Assembly (NCBI RefSeq): GCF_026625885.1
Contig: NZ_CP113068.1
Location: 1,612,001 to 1,676,000, forward strand
Origin: Roseateles sp. SL47
Lineage (GTDB): Bacteria > Pseudomonadota > Gammaproteobacteria > Burkholderiales > Burkholderiaceae_C
DNA: 64,000 nt
Reading direction: 5' to 3'
Positions 9,166 through 17,966 of the stretch are shown here, one piece after another. Position 1 is the stretch's first letter. Each line of letters opens with the position of its first letter. The notes beneath the pieces are model-generated. The model had not been told where the DNA came from, ran no database searches, and was given only the letters and a program-made list of their open reading frames with translations. The position numbers and the translations under genes are program-made.

Positions 9166-10044
9166 ATGCAGATCCTGACTCAACTGGTGTTCAGCGGCAT
9201 CGCGCTCGGCATGATCTATGCGGTCATCGCCTTCGGCTACCAGCTGACCTTCTCCACTTCCGACACCCTCAACTTCGGCCAGGGCGAATCGCTGATGCTC
9301 GGCGCCCTGGTGGGCCTGACCCTGGTCACGCAACTCGGCCTCAACTATTGGCTGATGCTGCCGCTGGTGTGCCTGTTCGGCGCGCTGCAAGGGGCCTTGG
9401 TTGAGCGCATCGGCGTGCGCCCCGCCATCAAGATCAAAAGCGAGTTCGGTTGGATCATGTCCACCATCGCGCTGGGCATCATCTTCAAGAACGTGGCCGA
9501 GAACGTCTGGGGCCGGGATGACCTGCGCTTCCCCTCGCCGCTGCCCGAAGCCCCGCTGAAGATGCTGGGCGCCAATGTGCTGCCGATGGAAATCCTGGTG
9601 GTGGTCGGCGCGGTCTTGATGATGTTGGCGGTGGAGGTCTTCAACCGCCGCTCCATCTACGGCCGCGCCGTGGTGGCCACCTTCAACGACCGGGATGCCG
9701 CCAAGCTGATGGGCATCAATACCGGGCTGGTCATCACCTTCTCCTACGCGATGTCGTCCGCCACGGCCGCCTTTGCGGGCGTGTTGATCGCGCCGCTCAC
9801 CCTGACTGGCGCCACCATGGGCGCAGTGCTGGGCTTAAAAGCCTTTGCGGTGGCCATCATCGGCGGCCTGACTTCCGGCATGGGCATCATCGTCGGCGGC
9901 ATCATTCTCGGCATCGCCGAGACCACCACCGGCTTCTACCTCTCCACCGGCTACAAGGACGTGCCCGGCCTGGTGCTGCTGCTCATCGTGCTGGCCCTCA
10001 AGCCAGCGGGCCTCTTCGGCAAGACTGCGATCAAGAAAGTATGA
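9166..10044 (+). CDS. livH: Branched-chain amino acid type ABC permease, LivH-like
   Basis: This 292-residue integral membrane protein has about eight spans. LivH-type markers are visible: the start region VFSGIALGMIYAVIAFGYQLTFSTSDTLNFGQGE with its NFGQGE motif, the SYAMSSATAAFAGVLIAPL run, and the AIIGGLTSGMGIIVGGIILGIAET segment near the C terminus, which contacts the ATPase. It forms the import channel with the LivM half of the next protein. Its stop overlaps the ATG of the fused LivM-LivG gene by four bases (ATGA at 10041-10044). The symbol reflects family, not a proven leucine substrate. Confidence 0.9.
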   Translation: MQILTQLVFSGIALGMIYAVIAFGYQLTFSTSDTLNFGQGESLMLGALVGLTLVTQLGLNYWLMLPLVCLFGALQGALVERIGVRPAIKIKSEFGWIMSTIALGIIFKNVAENVWGRDDLRFPSPLPEAPLKMLGANVLPMEILVVVGAVLMMLAVEVFNRRSIYGRAVVATFNDRDAAKLMGINTGLVITFSYAMSSATAAFAGVLIAPLTLTGATMGAVLGLKAFAVAIIGGLTSGMGIIVGGIILGIAETTTGFYLSTGYKDVPGLVLLLIVLALKPAGLFGKTAIKKV

Positions 10045-11963
10045 ACGCCAAGAAACTTGTCGCCGGCCTGGTGGCCGTGATCGTGCTGTTCGGTTTTCCC
10101 CTCGCCTCGGGCAACCCGTATTACATCCACCTGGTCGAGACCATCATGATCTACGCGATCGTGCTGTTCGGCCTGGACATCGTGGTGGGCTATACCGGAC
10201 AGGTCTCCCTGGGTCATGCGGGTCTGTTTGGCATCGGCGCTTATACCGCCGGTGTGCTGATCATGAAGCTGGATGCACCGGTGCTGCTGACGCTGCCCGC
10301 GGCCATCGCCGTCACCGCCGCGTTTGGCGCGGTGCTGGCGCTGCCAGCGCTCCGCGTGACCGGGCCCTATCTCGCGATGGTCACGCTGGCCTTTGGCACC
10401 ATCGTCCAGATCCTGATCAACGAAATGGATTTCCTGACCAACGGGCCCATGGGCATCACGCTCACCAAGCCGTCCTTGTTCGGCCATCCGTTGGACGAGA
10501 CGGAGTATTACTGGATGGTGGCCGTGCTGCTGATCGCGGCGCTGGTGTTTGTGCACCGTGTGCTGCGCTCGCATCTGGGCCGGGCCTTCGAGGCGTTGCG
10601 GGGCAGCCCGGTGGCGTCCGACTGCATGGGCGTGTCGGTCTATCGCTACAAGGTCTATGCCTTTGTGATCAGCGCCGGCCTCGCCGGCCTGGCCGGCGCG
10701 CTGTATGCCTATTCCGAGCAATACATCTCGCCCAACACCTACAACTTCGAACTGACGGTGCTCTTCCTGCTGGCCATCATCATGGGCGGCCGCAAGACCC
10801 GCACCGGGGCGCTGCTGGGCGCCGCCATCATCGTGCTGCTGCCCAAGCTGCTGGATGACCTGTCCCTGTTCCGCTGGGTGTCGGTGATGTTTGCGGTGGT
10901 GGTGGCTGTCGCCACCGTCGTGGCCCTCAAGCGAGAGAAGGTGACCGTCGGGCAGGCGGCGATTCCGGTGGTGGGCAGCATCGCGCTGGCCGGGCTGTCG
11001 TTTGTGCTGCAGACCATGACTGACTGGCGCTTGTCCGTCTTTGGTCTCATCACGCTGTTTGTCGTGTATTACCTGCAGGACGGCATCGTGGGCTTTGTGC
11101 GGCAGGCGCTGAAGATCAAGGCCAAGCCGCTGGGCGATTCGGTGCCCGTGGCCACCAGCTCGGCCGACGCCATTGCCAACGCCGCCAGCGGCCATGGCGA
11201 GGTGCTGCTGGACGCCAAGGGCGTGCTGATGCAGTTCGGGGGCCTCAAGGCGCTGAACCAGGTGGACCTGCAGGTGCGGCGTGGCACCATCCACGGCTTG
11301 ATTGGCCCCAACGGTTCGGGCAAGAGCACCATGATGAATGTGCTCACCGGCATCTATGTGCCCACCGCCGGCAGCCTGCAGTTTGGCGGCCGTTCGCTGG
11401 TGGGGCGGACGTCGGCCGACATCGCCTTGTCCGGCGTGGCCCGCACCTTCCAGAATGTGCAGCTGTTCGGCGAGATGAGCGCGCTGCACAACGTGATGGT
11501 GGGCCTGCACCACAGCTTCCGCAGCCATTTGCTGAATGTGGCGCTGCACACGCCGCGCTACTTGAAAGAGGACCAGGGTGCGCAGGCCCGGGCGCAGAGC
11601 CTGCTGGACTTCGTCGGGCTGGGAGCCCTGGCCACCGAGGAAGCGCGCAACCTGCCCTATGGCAAGCAGCGCTTGCTGGAGATTGCCCGTGCGCTGGCGC
11701 TGGACCCTCAACTGCTGCTGCTGGACGAACCCGCAGCCGGCCTCACCGCCCCAGACATCAAGGAGCTGATGCGCATCATCGCGAAGATCCGTGACCACGG
11801 CATCACCGTCATCCTGATCGAACACCACATGGACGTGGTGATGGGCATCTGCGACACGGTCTCGGTGCTGGACTTCGGCCAGAAGATTGCCGAGGGGCGG
11901 CCTGCGGACGTGCAGGCGGACCCCAAGGTGATCGAGGCTTACCTCGGCGGCCAGGCGGCCTGA
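10041..11963 (+). CDS. livM-livG: Fused LivM permease and LivG ATPase of the branched-chain type importer
   Basis: This is one 640-residue chain with two parts. Residues 1 to about 345 are a LivM-type permease (GYTGQVSLGHAGLFGIGAYTAG, then IIMGGRKTRTGALLGAA). After a charged linker, residues from about 390 form a LivG-type ATPase with Walker A GPNGSGKST (about 422-430), the VARTFQNVQLF Q-loop, the LPYGKQRLLEIARALA signature in place of LSGGQ (usual for LivG), Walker B LLLLDEPAAGL, and the H-loop His in ILIEHHMDVV. E. coli has these as two genes. Fusions are known in several betaproteobacteria, and here the joint is in frame with no stop, so it is a true single protein rather than a frameshift artefact. 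Confidence 0.92.
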   Translation: MNAKKLVAGLVAVIVLFGFPLASGNPYYIHLVETIMIYAIVLFGLDIVVGYTGQVSLGHAGLFGIGAYTAGVLIMKLDAPVLLTLPAAIAVTAAFGAVLALPALRVTGPYLAMVTLAFGTIVQILINEMDFLTNGPMGITLTKPSLFGHPLDETEYYWMVAVLLIAALVFVHRVLRSHLGRAFEALRGSPVASDCMGVSVYRYKVYAFVISAGLAGLAGALYAYSEQYISPNTYNFELTVLFLLAIIMGGRKTRTGALLGAAIIVLLPKLLDDLSLFRWVSVMFAVVVAVATVVALKREKVTVGQAAIPVVGSIALAGLSFVLQTMTDWRLSVFGLITLFVVYYLQDGIVGFVRQALKIKAKPLGDSVPVATSSADAIANAASGHGEVLLDAKGVLMQFGGLKALNQVDLQVRRGTIHGLIGPNGSGKSTMMNVLTGIYVPTAGSLQFGGRSLVGRTSADIALSGVARTFQNVQLFGEMSALHNVMVGLHHSFRSHLLNVALHTPRYLKEDQGAQARAQSLLDFVGLGALATEEARNLPYGKQRLLEIARALALDPQLLLLDEPAAGLTAPDIKELMRIIAKIRDHGITVILIEHHMDVVMGICDTVSVLDFGQKIAEGRPADVQADPKVIEAYLGGQAA

Positions 11964-11983
11964 CAGCGAGGGGACTCACAACC

Positions 11984-12706
11984 ATGTTGAAAATCGATCA
12001 ACTGCATGCGGGCTACGGCAAGGTGGAAGTGCTGCACGGCATTTCCATCGAGGTGCCCAAGGGGCGGGTGGTGACGCTCATCGGCAGCAATGGCGCCGGC
12101 AAGACCACCACCATGCGTGCCGTGTCCGGCATGATCGCGCCCAGCGCCGGCCAGATCTCCCTGAACGGCAAGCGCATTGACGGCCTGGAGTCATATCACA
12201 TCGCCCGGCTGGGCCTGGCCCATTCACCGGAAGGGCGGCGGGTGTTTGCCACCATGACCGTCACCGACAACCTGCGCTTGGGCGCATTCCCGCGCTACAC
12301 CGGCGCCCGCCCCAAGGGGGATGTGGACGCCGACCTGCAACGGGCGATGGAGTTGTTCCCGCGCCTCAAGGAGCGGCGTCAGCAACTGGCGGGCACCTTG
12401 TCCGGCGGTGAGCAGCAGATGCTGGCGATGGCGCGAGCGACCATGCTCAATCCGGAAGTGGTGCTGCTGGATGAGCCGTCGATGGGCCTGGCCCCGATCC
12501 TGGTGGAAGAGGTCTTCCGCATCATCGAACGGCTCAAGTCCCAGGGCGTCACCATGCTGCTGGTGGAGCAGTTTGCGGCGGCGGCCCTGGCGGTGGCGGA
12601 TTACGGCTATGTGCTGGAAAACGGCCGCATCTCGCTGCATGGCCCTGCCGAGAAGCTGCGCACCGACCCGGCGGTCAAGGCGGCCTACCTGGGCGGCGGG
12701 CACTGA
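11984..12706 (+). CDS. livF: Branched-chain amino acid type ABC ATPase, LivF-like
   Basis: This 240-residue ATPase is the second nucleotide-binding subunit of the importer. Walker A is GSNGAGKTT around residues 35-43, the Q-loop follows, the signature is LSGGEQQMLAMARA, and Walker B is VVLLDEPSMGLAP. HSPEGRRVFATMTVTDNL is the LivF-specific stretch that separates it from LivG. A GAGGGG ribosome site precedes the ATG by about ten bases, and the gap after the fused permease-ATPase gene is 20 bases, so it belongs to the same operon. It works with the LivG half to power uptake. Confidence 0.93.
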   Translation: MLKIDQLHAGYGKVEVLHGISIEVPKGRVVTLIGSNGAGKTTTMRAVSGMIAPSAGQISLNGKRIDGLESYHIARLGLAHSPEGRRVFATMTVTDNLRLGAFPRYTGARPKGDVDADLQRAMELFPRLKERRQQLAGTLSGGEQQMLAMARATMLNPEVVLLDEPSMGLAPILVEEVFRIIERLKSQGVTMLLVEQFAAAALAVADYGYVLENGRISLHGPAEKLRTDPAVKAAYLGGGH

Positions 12707-12711
12707 CCATC

Positions 12712-12745
12712 AAAAAAGGGGGGGACGTCGCAACGTTCCTCCCCT
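12712..12745 (-). terminator. Terminator of the AAHS-type MFS gene (minus strand)
   Basis: Read on the minus strand, AGGGGAGGAACGT pairs imperfectly with ACGTCCCCCCCT across a TGCG loop and is followed by TTTTTT. It lies between the convergent livF and MFS genes, 55 bases past the MFS stop. Confidence 0.65.
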
Positions 12746-12800
12746 GCGTCTGCTCACGGTGCCGCGCGGACGCAGCCCGTTGCGCACGCTCCGGTGCAGA

Positions 12801-14162
12801 TCAATCGGCCGTGCCGGGCGCGGCCTCCAGCCGCTGTTGGCGCTCGGCCCGGTTCCACCATTGCGTGGTCACGATGGCGACGGCGGCGAGTGCGGCCGGT
12901 ACCGCCAGCATGCTCAGAATGCCGCCGAAGCCCCAGCCCATGCCCAGCAGCGCACCCCCAAAGGCCGAGCCAAGAATGCTGCCGAAGCGGCCCATGCCCA
13001 GCATCCAGCTCACGCCGGTGGCGCGGGCGACGGTGGGATAGCAGCTGGGTGCAAAGGCATTGAGGCCGGTCTGGGCGCCGCTCATGAAGAAGCCGGCCGA
13101 GAACACCAGCAGGGCCAGCATCGGTGACACCGCGCCGGCTTCGCCCACGGCCAGCACACACACGCCGCCCAGCAGATAGGCCGCGCCGATCACGCCGGCC
13201 GGCCGGGTCCGGTCCATGATCCAGCCCACCGCAATGGCGCCGATGGTGCCGCCGATCTGGAACATGGCGGTCACGTTCGCGGCTGTGGAGATGGGCAGGC
13301 CCGCATCCTTCATCAGCGTGGGCAGCCAGCCGGTCAGCAGATAGATCACCATCAGGCCCATGAAGTAGGTGACCCACAGGGCCAGCGTGACCTTGGCAAA
13401 GCCTTGCGAGAACAACATGCCGATGGGGGTGCGGGAGGCCATCGGCGGCTCGTTGGAGACGAAGTTCTCCTGGCCGGTGAACCGGGCGCCGCACACCCGG
13501 TTCAGCAGCGCGGCAATGCGTGGCCTGGACTTGCCTTGCACCGTCAGCAACCGGGCCGATTCCGGCAGCAGCCACACCAGCACCGGCACCAGCACCAGCG
13601 GAAACGCGCCGCCCAGCAGCAGTACCGTGCGCCAGCCATGGGTGGGGATCAGCGCCGCAGCCGCAAAACCGACCAGCGCCGAGCCGAGGTTGAAGCCGGT
13701 GAACATCACGGTGATCAGCAGCGAGCGCTTGCGAGTGGGGGCGTATTCGGAGAGCAGCGTCGTGGTGTTGGGCATGGCCGCACCCAGACCGATGCCCGAC
13801 AGCAGCCGCAGCAAGGCCATCGAGGCCGGGCTGGTGGTGTAGGCCGTGAGGATGGTGAAGATGCCGAACAGGAAGACCGAGGCGATCAGCACCTTCCTGC
13901 GGCCAAAGCGGTCGGCGGACGGGCCGGCGACCAGCGCGCCGATCACCAGCCCGATAGGCGCTGCGCTCATCACCAGGCCAAAGGCCGGGCGCGAAATGCC
14001 CCACTCTTGAATGATGGCCGGCGCCAGGAAGCCCATGATGGCCACGTCCACGCCGTCAGCGGTGACCACCAGGAAGCACAAGGCCACCAGCAGCCACTGG
14101 AATGTGGAAATCGGCCGTTCATCAATGAAGGCCTTCACGTCGATATCTCGGTTGCTCTGCAC
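12801..14162 (-). CDS. MFS transporter, aromatic acid:H+ symporter (AAHS) type
   Basis: This 453-residue, 12-span major facilitator protein has the N-terminal pattern of the AAHS family (PcaK, BenK): ISTFQWLLVALCFLVVTADGVDVAIMGFLAP, where DG-x-D in span 1 is the known proton/substrate motif. The loop 2-3 signature is GPSADRFGRRKVLI, and ARATGVSWMLGMGRFGSILGSAFGG near the C terminus is also typical. Family members import benzoate, 4-hydroxybenzoate and related acids with protons. No ring-cleavage gene is near, so the substrate stays open. It is convergent with livF and shares direction with the SDR gene 262 bases upstream, though that distance argues for its own promoter. Confidence 0.88.
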   Translation of the reverse strand: MQSNRDIDVKAFIDERPISTFQWLLVALCFLVVTADGVDVAIMGFLAPAIIQEWGISRPAFGLVMSAAPIGLVIGALVAGPSADRFGRRKVLIASVFLFGIFTILTAYTTSPASMALLRLLSGIGLGAAMPNTTTLLSEYAPTRKRSLLITVMFTGFNLGSALVGFAAAALIPTHGWRTVLLLGGAFPLVLVPVLVWLLPESARLLTVQGKSRPRIAALLNRVCGARFTGQENFVSNEPPMASRTPIGMLFSQGFAKVTLALWVTYFMGLMVIYLLTGWLPTLMKDAGLPISTAANVTAMFQIGGTIGAIAVGWIMDRTRPAGVIGAAYLLGGVCVLAVGEAGAVSPMLALLVFSAGFFMSGAQTGLNAFAPSCYPTVARATGVSWMLGMGRFGSILGSAFGGALLGMGWGFGGILSMLAVPAALAAVAIVTTQWWNRAERQQRLEAAPGTAD

Positions 14163-14423
14163 CGTTGTCTCCTGCTCTTTATGCGCTGGAGTCTAGAAAT
14201 CGACAGGGCTCACCGTCAGATGCTGGGGAGCGCCGCGTGATAACTGTTTGTTATCGGGATGATGCGGAGAGACAGGGGGCTGTGCGGCGCAATCGATGGG
14301 AACCGTCAAGCCAAGATGAAAAAGCGGCTCATGCCGGCTTCGTTGCGGGTCTGTTTCTGACATCGCGCAAGAAGAGCATGGCCGCTGATCCCGGGGCAGG
14401 TGCCTGGGGTGATAGCCGCAGGT

Positions 14424-15197
14424 TTACACAAACATCCCGCCGCTGGCTTCAATGCGCTGCGCGGTGATCCAGTGGCTGTCCTCCGATAGCAGCGAGGCCA
14501 CCACCGGCCCGATGTCGTCCGGCAGGCCGGCACGCCCCAGCGCGGTCACGCTGGCCACAAAGCGGTTGAGTTCCGCATTGCTGCGCAAGGCGCCGCCGTT
14601 GAAGTCGGTCTCGATGGCGCCCGGGGCCAGCGTATTGACGCGGATGCCCCGGCTGCCCAGTTCCTTCGCCAGATAACGGGACAGCACCTCCAGGCCGCCC
14701 TTCATCGTGGCGTAGGCGCCGTATCCCGGCACGGCGAAGCGGGTCAGGCCGGACGAGATGTTGAGGATGCTGCCGCCGTCCTGAATCATCGGCGCCAGGG
14801 CCTGGGTCAGGAAGAACGGACCCTTGAGGTGGACGTTCAGCAACGCGTCGAACTGGGCTTCGGTGGTCTGCGCCAGTGGCAGGTGAAGGCCGGTACCGCC
14901 GTTGTTGACCAGGTGGTCGATGCGCGCCCGCTGCCAGTGCCGGGCCAGCAGCGCCTGCAGTGACGCGACAAAGGCCGGGAAGGTGGCGGTCTGGCTCACG
15001 TCCAGCTGCAGGGCTGCGGCACGGCCGCCCTGGGCTTCGATCTGCTGCACAACGGCCAGGGCCTCGTCCTGGCTGCTGCGATAGGTGAGGATGACATCCA
15101 TCTGTTTTTGCACCAGATGCAGGGCGGCATTGCGGCCCAGGCCACGGCTGCCGCCGGTGATCAGGGCGATGGGAGCGGAAGAAGGCGCGGGGGTCAT
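14424..15197 (-). CDS. Short-chain dehydrogenase/reductase
   Basis: This 257-residue classical SDR has the cofactor motif TGGSRGLG near residue 15, NNGGTG after the fourth strand, the catalytic Ser in ILNISSGLTRF and the YATMK active-site pair (Tyr-x3-Lys). The tail RVNTLAPGAIETDFNGG is the usual SDR C-terminal substrate region. The ATG at 15197 is preceded by a clear AGGAG site; the longer upstream frame runs through the regulatory region and is rejected. It is divergent from a LysR-type regulator, the standard layout in which the regulator controls the neighbouring enzyme. Substrate unknown. Confidence 0.92.
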   Translation of the reverse strand: MTPAPSSAPIALITGGSRGLGRNAALHLVQKQMDVILTYRSSQDEALAVVQQIEAQGGRAAALQLDVSQTATFPAFVASLQALLARHWQRARIDHLVNNGGTGLHLPLAQTTEAQFDALLNVHLKGPFFLTQALAPMIQDGGSILNISSGLTRFAVPGYGAYATMKGGLEVLSRYLAKELGSRGIRVNTLAPGAIETDFNGGALRSNAELNRFVASVTALGRAGLPDDIGPVVASLLSEDSHWITAQRIEASGGMFV

Positions 15198-15255
15198 GGT
15201 GGTCTCCTGAGAAGTCCTGCGGACAGGCGGTAAAGGAATGCCATGAACTGTATTG

Positions 15256-15272
15256 ATCCGCTTCAGTCGGAT
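15256..15272. promoter_or_regulatory. LysR-type box between SDR and LysR genes
   Basis: ATCCG-CTTCAGT-CGGAT is a perfect 5-7-5 inverted repeat inside the divergent intergenic space, the form expected for a LysR-type recognition site. It lies 59 bases from the SDR start and 44 from the regulator start. Confidence 0.5.
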
Positions 15273-15295
15273 AAACGTGTTAAAAATGATTTGAC

Positions 15296-15314
15296 TGTTC
15301 ATCCATAATGAACA
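15296..15314. promoter_or_regulatory. Second palindrome directly before the LysR start codon
   Basis: TGTTCAT-CCATA-ATGAACA is a perfect 7-5-7 inverted repeat that ends one base before the regulator ATG at 15316. Its position suggests autoregulation of the LysR gene, or an RNA hairpin hiding its start. No ribosome site is visible before that ATG. Confidence 0.5.
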
Positions 15315-15315
15315 A

Positions 15316-16257
15316 ATGAATGCCATCCCTTCCCTGGACACCCTGCAGGTTTTCGTCAAGGTGGCGGAGCTGTCCAGCTTCACCCAGGCGGCGCTCAGCC
15401 TGGGGGTGCCCAAGGCCAGCGTGTCCACCGCCGTGCAGCGGCTGGAAGCGGCGCTGGGCACCCGGCTGTTCCACCGGACCACGCGCCGGGTTCAGCTGAC
15501 GCAGGACGGCCAGGCCTGCCTGGAGCGCTGCCTGGATCTGCTCTCCGAGCTGACCGACATGCAGACCATGTTCCAACCCTCGGCCAGCGGCTTGAACGGC
15601 CGGCTGCGGGTGGATATTCCTCTGCGCCTGGCCCGAGACCTGGTCACGCCCGCCCTGCCGGCCTTCTTTCAGGCGCACCCCGGGTTGGAACTGGAGCTGA
15701 GCAGCACCGACCGGCGGGTGGATGTGGTGCGGGAGGGCTTCGACTGCGTGTTGCGGGTGGGGCCGTTGAACGATTCCAGCCTGGTGGCCCGGCCGCTGGG
15801 CGCGCTGGAGATGGTGAATCTGGCCAGCGTGGGCTACCTCCAGCAGCACGGGGAGCCGAGGACGCTGGATGATCTTGCCCGCCATCAGCTCATCCACTAC
15901 ACCCCGCTGCTGGGGCAGCGCTCGTCCGGGTTTGAATGGCAGGACGGGCAGGGCGTGCAGCACTTCGTGCCGATGGCTGGCGGCTTGACCGTCAACAATT
16001 CGGAGGCCTACATGGGCGCCTGCCTGGCCGGCCTGGGCATTGTGCAGGTGCCACGCCGGGGCAATGATGGCGAGGTCCACGGCGGCCGCCTGCGCGAGGT
16101 GCTGCCGGATTACCGGGCGGCGCCGATGCCGGTGCATCTGCTCTATCCGCACCGCCGCCAACTGCCGCGCCGTGTGCAGGTCTTCATGCAATGGCTGGCC
16201 GACTTGATGGCACCGCGTCTGATCCCGTTATCCTCCAGGGACGCGGTGGCGAACTGA
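15316..16257 (+). CDS. LysR-family transcriptional regulator
   Basis: This 313-residue regulator has a winged helix-turn-helix at residues about 6-65 (LDTLQVFVKVAELSSFTQAALSLGVPKASVSTAVQRLE, then LFHRTTRRVQLTQDG) and a periplasmic-binding-like effector domain after residue 90 (GRLRVDIPLRLARDLVTPALPAFF). The subgroup resembles CrgA/DmlR-like regulators, which often sit beside a reductase gene. The start at 15316 gives the usual spacing to the HTH. It is divergent from the SDR gene and probably controls it; the palindromes in the shared space support this. The following diguanylate cyclase gene starts 22 bases after its stop, so read-through is likely. Confidence 0.93.
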   Translation: MNAIPSLDTLQVFVKVAELSSFTQAALSLGVPKASVSTAVQRLEAALGTRLFHRTTRRVQLTQDGQACLERCLDLLSELTDMQTMFQPSASGLNGRLRVDIPLRLARDLVTPALPAFFQAHPGLELELSSTDRRVDVVREGFDCVLRVGPLNDSSLVARPLGALEMVNLASVGYLQQHGEPRTLDDLARHQLIHYTPLLGQRSSGFEWQDGQGVQHFVPMAGGLTVNNSEAYMGACLAGLGIVQVPRRGNDGEVHGGRLREVLPDYRAAPMPVHLLYPHRRQLPRRVQVFMQWLADLMAPRLIPLSSRDAVAN

Positions 16258-16279
16258 AACCACCGCGCGCCCCACGTCA

Positions 16280-17917
16280 TTGCGCTCTAGCCTCTTGGAC
16301 CTGCTCACTTCTTCCCAGTTCGCTCAGGCCGCCCTGCAGGCCGGCGATGCCCTGGCCGCCCAGGCGCCCGGCGATGAATGGCTGCTGCTGGCCATGGAAG
16401 CGGGCGACCCGGCCCAACAGGCCCAGGCGCTGCTGCACCTGGCCCGCTGCGACCGCGCGCTGCACCGCCCGCGAGAGGCGCGCCCGCGCAGCGAGCTGGC
16501 CGCCCGGTTGTTCCGCCAACTGGGGGAGGCGGCCGGTGAAGCCAGCGCCTTGTCGGTGCTGGCGCATACCGCTTCGCTGGCCGGCCATCACGAAGAAGCC
16601 ATCGAGGCCGCGCTGCTGGGCCTGCGGCTGGCCCAATCCAATACCGATGGCGTGGCGCAGGTGATTGCGCTGCAGGACCTGGGGGCCTGTTATGTCTGGG
16701 CCCGCAGTTTCGAGCGTGCCCAGCAGGTGCTGCGTCAGGCGGCCGATGCCGCCAATGCCTGCAAGCCCCGCCAGACGCCACTGGCCGCCTGTCTGTGGCT
16801 GGCCACAGCGGAGTTGTTGCGGCTGGCCGGGGAACGCGAGCAACGCGGCCAGTTGCCCACGCTCGGCGCACTGGAGGCCCATCTGATCAATGCCCGGCAT
16901 CTGCTGGGAGAAGTCCTGGAAGGCGCCGTGGGCGGCGTCACCGGCGAACTGGCCGGTGAGGCGCAGTGCTGGTGGACGCTGATGCAGACCCTGGCCCAGA
17001 TCTGGAAGGGTGCCTCCGGCCTGGCCCAACCCGAGTTTCAGCAAGCGCTGGCGCTGCTGCCGGGCGGCGATCGCCACTGGCTGGCGGCCCTGGCCGCCTG
17101 GGTGCAGGCGGAACTGGCCTGGTCGCGGCGCCTGTGGCCGCAGGCCCGGCGGGCGGCATCGCAACTGGTGATGCAGGCCGATGCGGTCCAGCATGAACCG
17201 CTGGCCCAACTGGGGGAGTTGATCGCCAGCCAGATCGAGGAACAACAGGGCCAGCCCCAGCGGGCGCTGCAGCGCATGCGCGCGCTGCGGGAACGCGAAG
17301 CGCGGGTGCGCATTGCCAGTCTGGACAGCCGGACCGACGCGGTGCAATGGCAACTGGATGCGCGCCGCAGCGAACGCGACCGGGCGCAGTTGGCCGATCA
17401 GGCCCAGCGGCTGGAAAAGCTGTCGATGGAAGATCCCCTCACCGGGCTGGCCAACCGCCGCAGCTTCGAGGCCCAGGCCGATGTGCTGTTGCGCACGGGG
17501 GGCGTTGTCAGTGTGGCGCTCATCGACGTGGACCACTTCAAGAAGGTCAATGACCAGCACTCCCATCTGGTCGGCGACCAGGTGCTCAGCCAGATCGCCC
17601 GGCTGATGCGGCTGCATGTGCGTGAGCAGGACATGGCGGCCCGTCTGGCGGGCGACGAATTCGTGCTGCTGCTGCGCGGTGCCACCGAAGAGATTGCCCA
17701 GCAGGCCTGCCTCCGCCTGTCCTCGGCCGTCCGGGAGCATGACTGGGGGGCGATTACCGAAGGGCTGGAGGTGAGCATCAGCATTGGGGCGGCCCAGCGC
17801 CAGGACGGAGACACCCTGCAGACCTGGCTGGCCCGTAGCGATGCCGCCATGTATGCCGCCAAGCGGGTGCGTCATGCCCAGGGGCTGGCGGACGGTGAAG
17901 GCGACACGCCGGACTGA
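16280..17917 (+). CDS. Diguanylate cyclase with helical-repeat N terminus and AGDEF active site
   Basis: This 545-residue protein has an Ala/Leu/Gln-rich, probably TPR-like region (about 1-340), a short coiled stretch (SERDRAQLADQAQRLEKLS) and a GGDEF domain starting DPLTGLANRRSFEAQ. The active-site loop reads AGDEF at residues 457-461 instead of GGDEF; Ala at the first position is known in some active cyclases. The inhibitory RxxD site is present (REQD, five residues before the loop). It would make cyclic di-GMP and control motility or biofilm. No membrane span is seen, so it is cytoplasmic. The assigned start is a TTG at 16280 without a clear ribosome site; a later start (for example the ATG near 16395) is possible. 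Confidence 0.87.
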   Translation: MRSSLLDLLTSSQFAQAALQAGDALAAQAPGDEWLLLAMEAGDPAQQAQALLHLARCDRALHRPREARPRSELAARLFRQLGEAAGEASALSVLAHTASLAGHHEEAIEAALLGLRLAQSNTDGVAQVIALQDLGACYVWARSFERAQQVLRQAADAANACKPRQTPLAACLWLATAELLRLAGEREQRGQLPTLGALEAHLINARHLLGEVLEGAVGGVTGELAGEAQCWWTLMQTLAQIWKGASGLAQPEFQQALALLPGGDRHWLAALAAWVQAELAWSRRLWPQARRAASQLVMQADAVQHEPLAQLGELIASQIEEQQGQPQRALQRMRALREREARVRIASLDSRTDAVQWQLDARRSERDRAQLADQAQRLEKLSMEDPLTGLANRRSFEAQADVLLRTGGVVSVALIDVDHFKKVNDQHSHLVGDQVLSQIARLMRLHVREQDMAARLAGDEFVLLLRGATEEIAQQACLRLSSAVREHDWGAITEGLEVSISIGAAQRQDGDTLQTWLARSDAAMYAAKRVRHAQGLADGEGDTPD

Positions 17918-17966
17918 CACCGGGCGGGTTGCCGCACGTTGCAGCACGTCGCCGCGTGTCACGCAC

